Below, in pieces: positions 1 to 5,925 of a DNA stretch of 8,287 nt. This DNA comes from Pseudobdellovibrionaceae bacterium (GTDB lineage: Bacteria; Bdellovibrionota; Bdellovibrionia; Bdellovibrionales; Bdellovibrionaceae): contig JACMRP010000343.1 of the NCBI GenBank assembly GCA_014376325.1, forward strand, positions 1 to 8,287, in the 5' to 3' direction. The position numbers and the translations under genes are program-made. A model generated the notes under the pieces. It ran no database searches, was not told the DNA's origin, and worked only from the letters and a program-made list of their open reading frames with translations. Numbering within the stretch: the first letter of the stretch is position 1; each line of letters starts with the position of its first letter.

Positions 1-225
1 AATCTGAAATTCGTCTTGTTTACGAAGTTCTTCGCTTGAGCCCCGGATTTTTTCAAAAGTCGCAAGGAGCTGCGGCGAAAACTGATCTGGATTTCTCTGC
101 AGTTCTTGCATGGCGGCTTCGGCGCAGGCAATACTGCCCGCAAATTCGATAGAATAAATTCGGTGGTAGGTAGGTCCTACGCCGTCGTTCAGTTTTTGAG
201 TGTTATGAGATTCTATACCCGCCAT
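1..225 (-). CDS. Hypothetical protein, N-terminal part only (runs off left edge)
   Basis: An open minus-strand frame starts with ATG at 225 and is still open at base 1, giving 75 residues. The start is favoured because AGGA lies about 8 bases upstream in the minus-strand leader; an overlapping ATG at 233 meets a stop after two codons. There is no signal peptide or membrane segment. The visible part contains GVGPTYHRIYSIEF, then a helix, then NPDQFSPQLLATFEKIRG. This GxGPxYHRxY ... P..FSP..LA.FEK.RG pattern resembles, from memory, the start of uncharacterised SRPBCC/DUF1990-like proteins of bacteria with large genomes, but without the C-terminal half I cannot assign a function. The gene is divergent from the GrpB-like remnant that begins about 40 bases away, so both would share a very short intergenic region. 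That it is a real gene is fairly likely; the family is weakly supported. Confidence 0.6.
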   Translation of the reverse strand, partial: MAGIESHNTQKLNDGVGPTYHRIYSIEFAGSIACAEAAMQELQRNPDQFSPQLLATFEKIRGSSEELRKQDEFQI

Positions 226-263
226 TACCACATCCTAGCTCAAAATAGGACTACATGTAAGCT

Positions 264-515
264 GTGGGGCGGGTTATGACGAAGATTTCCACCCGCGGTG
301 AAGAATTGGCCATCCAGTTGATCGAAGCGGGTTCCGAATTCGAAATGTTTATAACCTTTCGGGATATTCTGTTAGCGGATGCAAAGTTGCTGAAAAGCTA
401 TAACGAACTGAAACTAGGGTGCACTGGTTTGGACCAAACTAAGTATAGGGCTCGCAAGTCCGAATTTATCCAAAAAGTATTAGGCGAGAGTCGTCAACCG
501 AAGGTCTCTAAATAA
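264..515 (+). pseudogene. GrpB-like (UPF0157) C-terminal fragment
   Basis: The frame of 83 residues can start at GTG 264 or ATG 276; a G-rich stretch (GGGGCGGG) precedes the ATG. Residues about 26-73 follow the C-terminal signature of the GrpB family: a hydrophobic strand, FRDILLADAKLLKSYNELK, a short loop, then YRARKSEFIQKVL. Family members are usually about 170 residues long and carry a nucleotidyltransferase-like N-terminal half with a GST..PGL motif. That half is absent here: the 40 bases upstream are intergenic and belong to the divergent minus-strand gene. The fragment therefore probably lacks the catalytic part and is best read as a truncated remnant. It could still be expressed as a small protein, since its own frame is intact. 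The family call rests on motif recognition; the pseudogene status is inferred from length. Its end overlaps the upstream extension of the next remnant in another frame. Confidence 0.55.
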
Positions 516-894
516 ATACTTTGGGTTCGCTGTCGAAGAGGCCGCTAATTACTATGAAGACGCTATTCTTGGCTCGGGCGATCGTTCGGCCAAGTCGGTC
601 GCATACAATAATCTCGTTAATATTTACGGCGACGTGACTTACAAAAGCCACTCTTACGCGAAAGCGACGGAATTGCTGAGGCAAGGGATCGCGCAATCCC
701 CAAAAAACCGCGATACCTACGAAATGCGAATTAATTTGGGAATAATTTTACGAGTAACTCAAAAGTTCGACGAAGCTCGGTCTGTCTTCGTCGGTTTGTT
801 AGCGGATCTAAAGCGTGAGCGGGACACGCGCTTTCAAAACCTGATCCCACTGACGGAAGATCAGCTCCGCGATTTGCCAAAAGCTAATTTTTAG
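484..894 (+). pseudogene. TPR-repeat protein, C-terminal fragment lacking a start
   Basis: After a stop at 481-483 the frame is open to TAG at 892-894. The translation is convincingly protein-like from about 517 (YFGFAVEEAANYYEDAI) and contains helix pairs typical of tetratricopeptide repeats: SVAYNNLVNIYGD, then SYAKATELLRQGIAQSPKN, then LGIILRVTQKFDEARSVF. TPRs are protein-interaction scaffolds; no partner can be named. There is no ATG, GTG or TTG in frame until GTG at 634, which would begin inside a repeat and has no good ribosome-binding site. The simplest reading is that the 5' part was lost and this is a remnant. A shorter 86-residue protein from GTG 634 is the alternative. Like its upstream neighbour it keeps only a C-terminal end. 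Its last 11 bases overlap the end of the convergent cytochrome gene. Confidence 0.55.
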
Positions 895-1645
895 CTCCGG
901 CATTAATCCAGTCTTTCAATAGAGTCATTAATTGAGGATCGATGCGCGCGCCACTTGGGGGCATGCTGCCTTTTTCAATCTCTGTGTAGACGAGGCTCTT
1001 AAAGGCATCCCCTGCAACGATCACTTTAGGGCGAGCGTTGCCCATCAGTTTTTGGTAGTTTGCGAGATTCACGTTGCCGGAGGTTTTCGTATTAGAGTGG
1101 CAACGAACGCAGGATTTATCGAAGAGCAGCGTTTGAATAGCTGAATATTGCGACGGCACCGGGGTCGCGATCGGAACGGGATTTGGTGCTGGCGCTGGAG
1201 CCGGCGTAGCAATTGGTGTTGGCTGCGGCTGTGGATTCGAGCTTGCGAAATTACCGTCAGTGGCCCCGGCATTGATCCATTCAGCAATGGCCGTGACTTC
1301 GCGATCGCTCAGCGCGGGGCCACCTTCGGGCATTCCGTGCGAAGCGACTTCCGAATACATTAAACTGCTTTCCGCGTGACCAGGAACGACCACACCTTGA
1401 CCATGCAGGATCCCTGCATAACTAGACATATCGACATTGCCTTTCGGATTGGCCGCCGAGTGACAGGCAACGCATTTTGGCGAAAATATTTGCGAATCCA
1501 AAGTAGCAAAAGAATCTAGCGTGGCCGAAGTCGAGCTGTCCGCACTAGGCTCGGGAATTTTGTTCATGAAAGAGTGGCAGCCCGAATTCAGCAACGTCAG
1601 AAATCCTAGAATTGTAAGAATTGCGAGCTTGAATGGATGTGTCAT
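884..1645 (-). CDS. Lipoprotein with two c-type haem-binding domains
   Basis: The 253-residue product starts with a lipoprotein signal: positive N-terminus, hydrophobic core and lipobox LNSG-C23, so Cys23 should be lipidated and the protein anchored on the outer face of a membrane. Two similar domains follow. The first has C58-V-A-C-H62 and a GMPEGG segment with Met105; the second has C179-V-R-C-H183 and a SMPPSG segment with Met228. CXXCH attaches haem c and the Met is a likely axial ligand. Each domain shows the same order: CxxCH, GNV(D/N)..(S/N)Y, a VVPG or IVAGDA stretch followed by SL(M/V)Y(T/S)E, the Met loop and WINAGA, so it arose by internal duplication. A Pro/Ala/Gln linker (about 137-164, with PIATP repeated) joins them. 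The spacing resembles the c-type domain of planctomycete-like cytochromes. The role is probably periplasmic electron transfer; the partner is unknown. A GGGGGG tract just upstream may serve as SD for ATG 1645. It is divergent from the LuxR-type regulator. Confidence 0.9.
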   Translation of the reverse strand: MTHPFKLAILTILGFLTLLNSGCHSFMNKIPEPSADSSTSATLDSFATLDSQIFSPKCVACHSAANPKGNVDMSSYAGILHGQGVVVPGHAESSLMYSEVASHGMPEGGPALSDREVTAIAEWINAGATDGNFASSNPQPQPTPIATPAPAPAPNPVPIATPVPSQYSAIQTLLFDKSCVRCHSNTKTSGNVNLANYQKLMGNARPKVIVAGDAFKSLVYTEIEKGSMPPSGARIDPQLMTLLKDWINAGAKN

Positions 1646-1652
1646 GGGCCCC

Positions 1653-1672
1653 CCAGATTTGAATCACTCTGG
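1653..1672. repeat. Short dyad between divergent genes
   Basis: CCAGA at 1653-1657 is repeated inverted as TCTGG at 1668-1672, and a second small dyad (GATT/AATC) lies inside. It sits just upstream of the cytochrome lipoprotein start, in its leader or promoter, and is followed on the plus strand by a T-rich tract. It may be an operator or a leader hairpin. No plus-strand gene precedes it, so a terminator role is unlikely. The arms are short and chance cannot be excluded. Confidence 0.25.
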
Positions 1673-1693
1673 CTATTTTATTTTTAATTCGCT

Positions 1694-1722
1694 TTGTGCG
1701 CATCCGGCAAAAGCCCTATATT
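1694..1722 (+). promoter_or_regulatory. Candidate sigma-70-like promoter of the LuxR-type gene
   Basis: TTGTGC (1694-1699) and TATATT (1717-1722) are separated by 17 bases. The -10 matches the consensus at five of six positions and the -35 at three. Transcription would start near 1729, leaving a leader of under 20 bases that still contains the AAGGAG site. This supports the downstream start at 1747, because the longer frame beginning at 1696 would start inside the promoter. Prediction from pattern only. Confidence 0.4.
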
Positions 1723-1731
1723 GGAGCCATC

Positions 1732-1737
1732 AAGGAG
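1732..1737 (+). promoter_or_regulatory. Ribosome-binding site that fixes the LuxR-type start
   Basis: AAGGAG lies nine bases before ATG 1747, a near-ideal Shine-Dalgarno placement. The same frame is open further upstream to 1696, but that possible start has no comparable site, so 1747 is preferred. Confidence 0.75.
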
Positions 1738-1746
1738 CAATTCGAT

Positions 1747-2319
1747 ATGGCAGCTTTTCGGGCAGATGATCGCGAACGATTGGAGAACTGGACTATTTTG
1801 TTCGGCCTCGCGTTGACCGCCGTATTGACGATCCTAGATATCATGTCCGATATCGGTGAGGGCGCAACCTGGTTGCATTTGTCTGGAGAAGCCTTGATCA
1901 CGCTTTTAGCCTTCGTTGGTTTTGCATTTATTTGGCGCCGTACGTTTCGTTTAACAAAAAGTATTGGAGAGTTTCGCAATACGACGGCCACCGCACTGAC
2001 GTCGCGAGATGAAGCCCTGGCCGAATCCGTCAAGTGGCGAGAAGAGGCCGCCGTCGCGGTTCGTGGCATGAGCGACGCGATCGATTTGCAGCTAAACCGG
2101 TGGAACTTAACCGCCGCCGAAAAAGAAGTCGCGCTGTTATTAATGAAGGGTCTCAGCCTCCGCGAAGCCGCTGAAGTTCGAGGAGTCAGCGAAAAGACAG
2201 CGAGGGCACAAAGTTTTGCAGTCTATGCTAAGTCGGGACTAAGTGGTCGGGCCGAGTTGTCCGCCTTTTTTTTAGAAGACATCATGTTGCCCACAGAGAT
2301 ATCGACAAAAGATCATTAG
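1747..2319 (+). CDS. Membrane-anchored LuxR-type transcriptional regulator
   Basis: The product is 190 residues from ATG 1747. Two hydrophobic helices (about 15-33 and 45-63) form a hairpin in the inner membrane. A charged, helical linker (about 68-112) follows, then a C-terminal LuxR/GerE helix-turn-helix (about 119-176): WNLTAAEKEVALLLMKGLS, REAAEVRGVSEKTARAQ, VYAKSGLSGRAEL. This matches the family pattern LTxxE..V..L..G.S..EIA..L..S..TV..H...IY.K.....R.EL, with the usual His replaced by Gln155. There is no receiver or autoinducer domain, so any sensing should be through the membrane part. Between the helices are spaced polar residues, D31, D35, E38, H44 and E48, of a kind I recall from other small membrane LuxR proteins; a ligand- or metal-binding role is inference. 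It precedes a DUF2231-like gene by 54 bases, probably as one operon, and is divergent from the dihaem lipoprotein, an obvious candidate target. Confidence 0.85.
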   Translation: MAAFRADDRERLENWTILFGLALTAVLTILDIMSDIGEGATWLHLSGEALITLLAFVGFAFIWRRTFRLTKSIGEFRNTTATALTSRDEALAESVKWREEAAVAVRGMSDAIDLQLNRWNLTAAEKEVALLLMKGLSLREAAEVRGVSEKTARAQSFAVYAKSGLSGRAELSAFFLEDIMLPTEISTKDH

Positions 2320-2373
2320 GTTAGGGCGGATGCCCTATTGCTTTTCGAGTTTGTTCGCGGGATCCTGCAACCT

Positions 2374-2838
2374 ATGAATACAAATGGCGCACAGATACAT
2401 TTACTACTGAATCATTTTCCGGTCGTTGGTTTTCCCATCGTGTTGTTCGCGTTACTTTGGGGGTTACTGCGACACCAGAATCAAGTATTTCTTTTCGGGG
2501 CTTATCTGACAATTTTGGTATGGGCGACAACGCTGGCTTCTTACCTAACGGGCGAGGACGCCGAAGACGTTTTGAAGGAGCTACCGAGTTTTAATTCAAA
2601 GCAGTTGATCCATACGCATGAAGACACCGCGCTGTGGGCAATGATCTTAAGTTCGGTTCTTGCAGTCGTAGCTTTACTCATGTTACCCGGCATTGTTAAA
2701 TTATTACCCCAGTTGCAAAATCCAAAATTTCAGAAATCGCTCCGCTGGGCACTCGTTGTCGGGGTCGTTGCAGTTTCAGGAATACTCGCACTGGCGGCTC
2801 ATCAAGGTGGTTTGATCGTGCATACGGAGATTCGGTAA
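2374..2838 (+). CDS. DUF2231-like four-helix membrane protein
   Basis: From ATG 2374 the product has 154 residues. The frame also allows TTG 2338, but family members of this kind, as I remember them, begin shortly before the H..LNHFP motif, which favours the ATG; the upstream SD is weak (GGGATC). Four hydrophobic segments are visible at about 17-33, 38-58, 87-105 and 124-142. Motifs are IHLLLNHFP (H9, H14) at the entry to helix 1, YLTGEDAEDVL after helix 2, H80-T-H82-E before helix 3, and AAHQGG..VH (H143, H150) after helix 4. The pattern of histidines at helix ends suggests a b-type haem or metal site in the membrane; that is inference, as the family is uncharacterised. It follows the membrane LuxR gene in the same direction and a dihaem cytochrome lies nearby, consistent with a respiratory or redox role. 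The existence of the gene is well supported. Confidence 0.8.
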   Translation: MNTNGAQIHLLLNHFPVVGFPIVLFALLWGLLRHQNQVFLFGAYLTILVWATTLASYLTGEDAEDVLKELPSFNSKQLIHTHEDTALWAMILSSVLAVVALLMLPGIVKLLPQLQNPKFQKSLRWALVVGVVAVSGILALAAHQGGLIVHTEIR

Positions 2839-2960
2839 CGAGTCTCTGGAAGATTTCAAGAACTTGTTCAAGACCTTCTAGGCTCTCTTAACATCCCAAG
2901 GCACACACTCAAAACAATTCTCGTTAGACTGTCATAATGGAATGATTTAAGGAGCGGACT

Positions 2961-3185
2961 ATGTCCGAAGAACAATGTCCAGGTCTATCCCTCTGCAACT
3001 TTTTACAGTGGGCCGGAACTGCCGGAGTAGGCGTTACCGTAGCACCATTGATCAATAAATTTTCGGCGGCTCACGCTTCTGAAACCACCATCTTCATTCC
3101 TGAAGGAGCGCAAACGATCGAAGGTTTGGTCAAAAGTTCGAAGACGGGTGGTTCGTTCGAATCAATTACCAGCCGACCTGTTTAA
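2961..3185 (+). pseudogene. Short ORF with a Tat-like leader lacking the twin arginine; probable remnant
   Basis: The 74-codon frame has a strong SD (AAGGAG at 2949-2954, six bases before ATG) and a plausible -10 (CATAAT, 2933-2938), so the 5' end looks like a real gene start. Residues 10-17 read SLCNFLQW, followed by a Gly/Ala/Val-rich segment, APLI, and AAHAS, a likely cleavage region near residue 39. This is the layout of a twin-arginine leader (SRRxFLxW), but the two arginines are Leu11 and Cys12; each would need one base change (CTC and TGC to CGC). Only about 35 residues follow before the stop. In the +1 frame from about 3148 the sequence stays open to 3324 and gives protein-like text (NQLPADLFKPFDQNPIAPQ), suggesting a frameshifted longer gene. 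The ancestral product would be an exported, often cofactor-bearing enzyme. It may instead be a genuine small Sec or membrane-anchored protein. Confidence 0.45.
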
Positions 3186-3277
3186 ACCATTCGACCAAAA
3201 CCCAATCGCTCCACAGCTAAGGCTCCGCGGAGACAACCCGTGCCGTTCATTTTTTAATTCCTTGCCGAGGCAATTCC

Positions 3278-5788
3278 TTATTTTGCAGACTTACGCGCGG
3301 GCGCATTCTTCACGTACTGGTTAAACCAATTCAGCATCTCAAAGATTTCTTGTTCGTTCGATTCACGAGCGGTGTACCAGTGCGGTTCGTGGGGAAGCAT
3401 GACAAGCCGGACGGTGCCGCCATTGCCGCGAACGGCATCGTAGAGAAAGTTAGCTTGAATCGGTGTCGTGCCGGGGTTCGCATCATCCCCACCGTGCACG
3501 ATCAACAGCGGGGTCTTTAATTTGTCCGCAAAAAAGAACGGCGATACTTTACGGTAAACTTCGGGCGCTTCCCAAACGCTGCGGCGTTCGCTTTGAAACC
3601 CGAAGGGCGTCAATGTTTTGTTGTACGAACCGCTGGTCGCGACCCCGGCTCTGAACAGGTCCGAATGCGCAAGTAAATTTACGGTCATCAGGGCCCCGTG
3701 ACTGTGACCGGTAATGCCGATGCGTTCTGGATCGGCAACGCCCAGCCGGATGGCTTCATCGACCGCCGCTTTCGCGTCGGCGACAAGTTGTTCGGTGTAG
3801 GTGTCGTAGGCTTTTTTAGGATCACCCACGATCGGGAATGCGGCGCGGTCGATGATTGCGTAGCCCGCCATCAGCAACAATCGGTAATCCCGAAGTTGCG
3901 TGAATGTAAATTGCGACCCGGTGACTTGTCCCGCTTTCGAAGGGTCCGCATAATCTAGCGGGTAAGCGTACAAAATAGTCGGGATGCGGGTGCCTTCTTT
4001 GTAACCTGGAGGAGTGTAAAGCGTAAACGAAAGTTCGATTCCATCCGCGCGTTTGTATTTTATAAGACGTTTTTTGATTTCACGAACTTGCGGAGTTGGA
4101 TCAGGGATGTGAGTCAGCGCGGTGCTGGTGGATTCAAAAACCGCTTCGCCGGCAGGGGCCGTCGCATTCTTTCCGAGCGTGCGTATAAATGCGTTCGGAA
4201 CCTCTTCCGGTGTCTGGTGCCAAGTTAAGAAACTAACTTCTTTGTCATTGGTGAACGAAATAAAAGATTCATATTCAGATTTTGCGCTTCGAAACAGGCG
4301 CGAGGTTTTGAGCGTCGTTAAATCCAGTTGATCCAAAAAAGGTCTGCCTCCCTCCGGCGATGAGCCACGGCCCGATAGATAGATTGAATTTTGGTTCTGG
4401 CGAATGACCGCATAACCAGTCGCGAGAGTCTTCATGACGGGCTCGCCGGGATTTGCATACTCTTCGTCTGTCGATAAATCCCAAAGAAGTTTCTTCGCTT
4501 GCTTTAGGTCGTCAACGTTCACGACGTAAGCTTTTTCCCAGTGCTTGTTTTCGTCAAACTCGTACATCAGGGCGATCTGTCTTTTTTCGAGCCACTGCAG
4601 ACCCGCGTAACGTTGCTCCGTCCTGAAAATTTCGGCCGCGGGTGCTTTGAAGGGCGCAGTATTCTGCATCACCTTGTCGCGCGCCGGGACCTGCACGTTC
4701 CAGTCGCCGTTGTCCAAGGCCTCTGCCCAAATCAGAGTTGCGGGATCGTGGGGATGCCACGTAAAAGCGCGCGCACCAAGGGGCACGCCATGGATGGGGA
4801 CGCGGTCTGCAAGCGGTAGCTCCGCAATCAGGCTTCGCAAAACTTTGGCAGGCTTCGTGATATCCAGAACCTGCACCTTTTTCGGAAAACGTTCATAGGT
4901 GACGAGGTAAGAATAGGGTCGGACAATTGTGGTCGCAAGAACGTGAACTCCGTCTGGTGCGGTCACGACGCGATCGAAGATCGCCGGAGCTTCGATCGGG
5001 ACTATTTTGCCGCGAAGATCGATCAAGGCTAATTGTGACCTTCCGTAATAATCGAAAAGCTTTTCGTCGTATTTGTTGTTGAGCGTATCGCGCTTTTCGT
5101 AGGTGCTGCTTTGACCCACCTGTCCGAGCGATTCCTGAATGCTGGGACCGGCTGGAGTCATTTGCGATTTTGGCGCGGGACCAAGATTGTTAGGGACGAG
5201 TTTCACGAGCAAATGTTTTTGATCCGGCATCCACTGGACGTCGCCCCCAAACATCGGATTGAGTTTAACACCGTTGATGCGAGAAATTCGCGCCGTCAGC
5301 GCGTCGCCAAACCAAAGCTCTACCGCAGTGGCGGTTTGATTCCGGAAGAAAAAGTATTTTCCATCCGCGCTCCAAGTCGGTCGACCCATGCAAGCGAGTT
5401 TCGAAATATCGATTTTTTTCTGACTTCCGTCAGCGACCTTAACGAGCGCGAGGTTTGCCGCGCATGCTGGAATCCCGTATCCCCCCGGAGTGTCGTGACG
5501 GCCGTGATTGCCTGGTTCTAGGCGAACTCCGGCAAGTTTTAAATACGGCGTCGCGACCCGGTCGATCGACGGATAATCCTGCATCGCTATAAGTAAAAGC
5601 TGATCCATGCTGGGACTCATCACCGGGGTGGGCGGGGAGCCCGTCTGCATGATGCTCAGAATTTCTTTCGGAGGCTGATCGTATCCCGAAGCGGCGTAGG
5701 CTGGCAGAGCGCCGGAAAGCACACTGAGGACGGCCACCAAAAATTTGGAAATGAAATTGAAATAAGGCGGTGATGTTTTGTGAAACAT
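3278..5788 (-). CDS. Secreted S9 family serine peptidase (glutamyl endopeptidase type)
   Basis: The product is 836 residues, the usual size for the prolyl-oligopeptidase clan. A Sec signal (Lys15, then a hydrophobic core, AYA before A33) indicates export to the periplasm or beyond. Residues of about 40-560 form the beta-propeller part with WSADGKYFFF-like blades; residues of about 580-830 are the alpha/beta hydrolase domain. The triad is visible: Ser696 in GHSHGA, Asp769 in HGGDDANPGT and His803 in LPHEPHWYTARES. The stretch SGSYNKTLTPFGFQ and the ARES after the catalytic His match the chloroplast/cyanobacterial glutamyl endopeptidase subgroup (S9D-like), so cleavage after Glu is possible, but specificity is inferred. 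The propeller normally restricts the enzyme to peptides or unfolded substrates. The start is supported by GGAG six bases upstream. Its leader can fold onto this site (5792-5840). It probably acts in nutrient peptide breakdown. No frameshift or missing catalytic residue is seen. Confidence 0.93.
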   Translation of the reverse strand: MFHKTSPPYFNFISKFLVAVLSVLSGALPAYAASGYDQPPKEILSIMQTGSPPTPVMSPSMDQLLLIAMQDYPSIDRVATPYLKLAGVRLEPGNHGRHDTPGGYGIPACAANLALVKVADGSQKKIDISKLACMGRPTWSADGKYFFFRNQTATAVELWFGDALTARISRINGVKLNPMFGGDVQWMPDQKHLLVKLVPNNLGPAPKSQMTPAGPSIQESLGQVGQSSTYEKRDTLNNKYDEKLFDYYGRSQLALIDLRGKIVPIEAPAIFDRVVTAPDGVHVLATTIVRPYSYLVTYERFPKKVQVLDITKPAKVLRSLIAELPLADRVPIHGVPLGARAFTWHPHDPATLIWAEALDNGDWNVQVPARDKVMQNTAPFKAPAAEIFRTEQRYAGLQWLEKRQIALMYEFDENKHWEKAYVVNVDDLKQAKKLLWDLSTDEEYANPGEPVMKTLATGYAVIRQNQNSIYLSGRGSSPEGGRPFLDQLDLTTLKTSRLFRSAKSEYESFISFTNDKEVSFLTWHQTPEEVPNAFIRTLGKNATAPAGEAVFESTSTALTHIPDPTPQVREIKKRLIKYKRADGIELSFTLYTPPGYKEGTRIPTILYAYPLDYADPSKAGQVTGSQFTFTQLRDYRLLLMAGYAIIDRAAFPIVGDPKKAYDTYTEQLVADAKAAVDEAIRLGVADPERIGITGHSHGALMTVNLLAHSDLFRAGVATSGSYNKTLTPFGFQSERRSVWEAPEVYRKVSPFFFADKLKTPLLIVHGGDDANPGTTPIQANFLYDAVRGNGGTVRLVMLPHEPHWYTARESNEQEIFEMLNWFNQYVKNAPARKSAK

Positions 5789-5791
5789 AAT

Positions 5792-5840
5792 AGCTCCAGG
5801 AATGAAATTGTAACGATTCCTTCACCCTCCACTAGGAGCT
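5792..5840 (-). promoter_or_regulatory. Leader structure able to sequester the peptidase Shine-Dalgarno
   Basis: Read on the minus strand, AGCUCC (5840-5835) is followed by 13 bases, then AGGAAU (5821-5816), a 12-base loop, AUUCCU (5803-5798), and directly GGAGCU (5797-5792), which contains the SD GGAG. The two six-base blocks pair perfectly and stack, so the SD would be fully paired. The CUCC of the first block can alternatively pair with a local GGAG (5830-5827), freeing the SD. This is the logic of a translational switch or RNA thermometer. The complementarity is seen directly; the regulation is inference, and no known riboswitch consensus is recognised. Confidence 0.4.
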
Positions 5841-5903
5841 GACTTATTTCACCAAAAAATTTTCGGCAGTCAACGGGGCATCGGCGTTCGTTCAATAACC
5901 TAA

Positions 5904-5925
5904 CTCGCCCCTAAGTTGGAGCGAG
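5904..5925 (-). terminator. Hairpin overlapping the stop codon of the acidic protein
   Basis: On the minus strand CUCGCUCC (5925-5918) pairs with GGGGCGAG (5911-5904) around a six-base loop that includes the start of the UAG codon, giving an eight-pair stem with one G-U pair. The following minus-strand bases TTAGGTTATT are only moderately T-rich, so it is either a weak intrinsic terminator or a 3' protective hairpin before the peptidase gene. Confidence 0.4.

Noticed and set aside
1696..1746. Upstream extension of the LuxR-type gene to a start at 1696
   Set aside because: It overlaps the predicted promoter; AAGGAG nine bases before ATG 1747 is a far better start.
1716..2069. 117-codon minus-strand frame antisense to the LuxR-type gene
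   Set aside because: The plus strand has a strong SD and a recognisable HTH; the antisense translation is Arg/Ser/Ala-rich with no family features.
2338..2373. TTG start twelve codons upstream in the DUF2231-like gene
   Set aside because: TTG is rarer, the SD is no better, and the motif H..LNHFP is expected close to the N-terminus.
2842..2930. Repeated TTCAAG and GAAC-GTTC dyad after the DUF2231-like gene, considered as a terminator
   Set aside because: Stem of four pairs with mismatched flanks and no T-run.
3223..3232. Perfect ten-base palindrome CTCCGCGGAG
   Set aside because: Isolated and short, with no adjacent T-run or second copy seen; expected by chance at this GC content.
3262..3283. 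TTGCC-GGCAA hairpin followed by a T-rich stretch on the plus strand
   Set aside because: Five-pair stem with only a two-base gap and a broken T-run; on the minus strand, where the peptidase ends, no T-run follows. Too weak to call a terminator.
5111..5521. 136-codon plus-strand frame antisense to the S9 peptidase
   Set aside because: Fully inside a clearly coding minus-strand gene, Arg/Ser-rich, no SD and no domain; a shadow frame.
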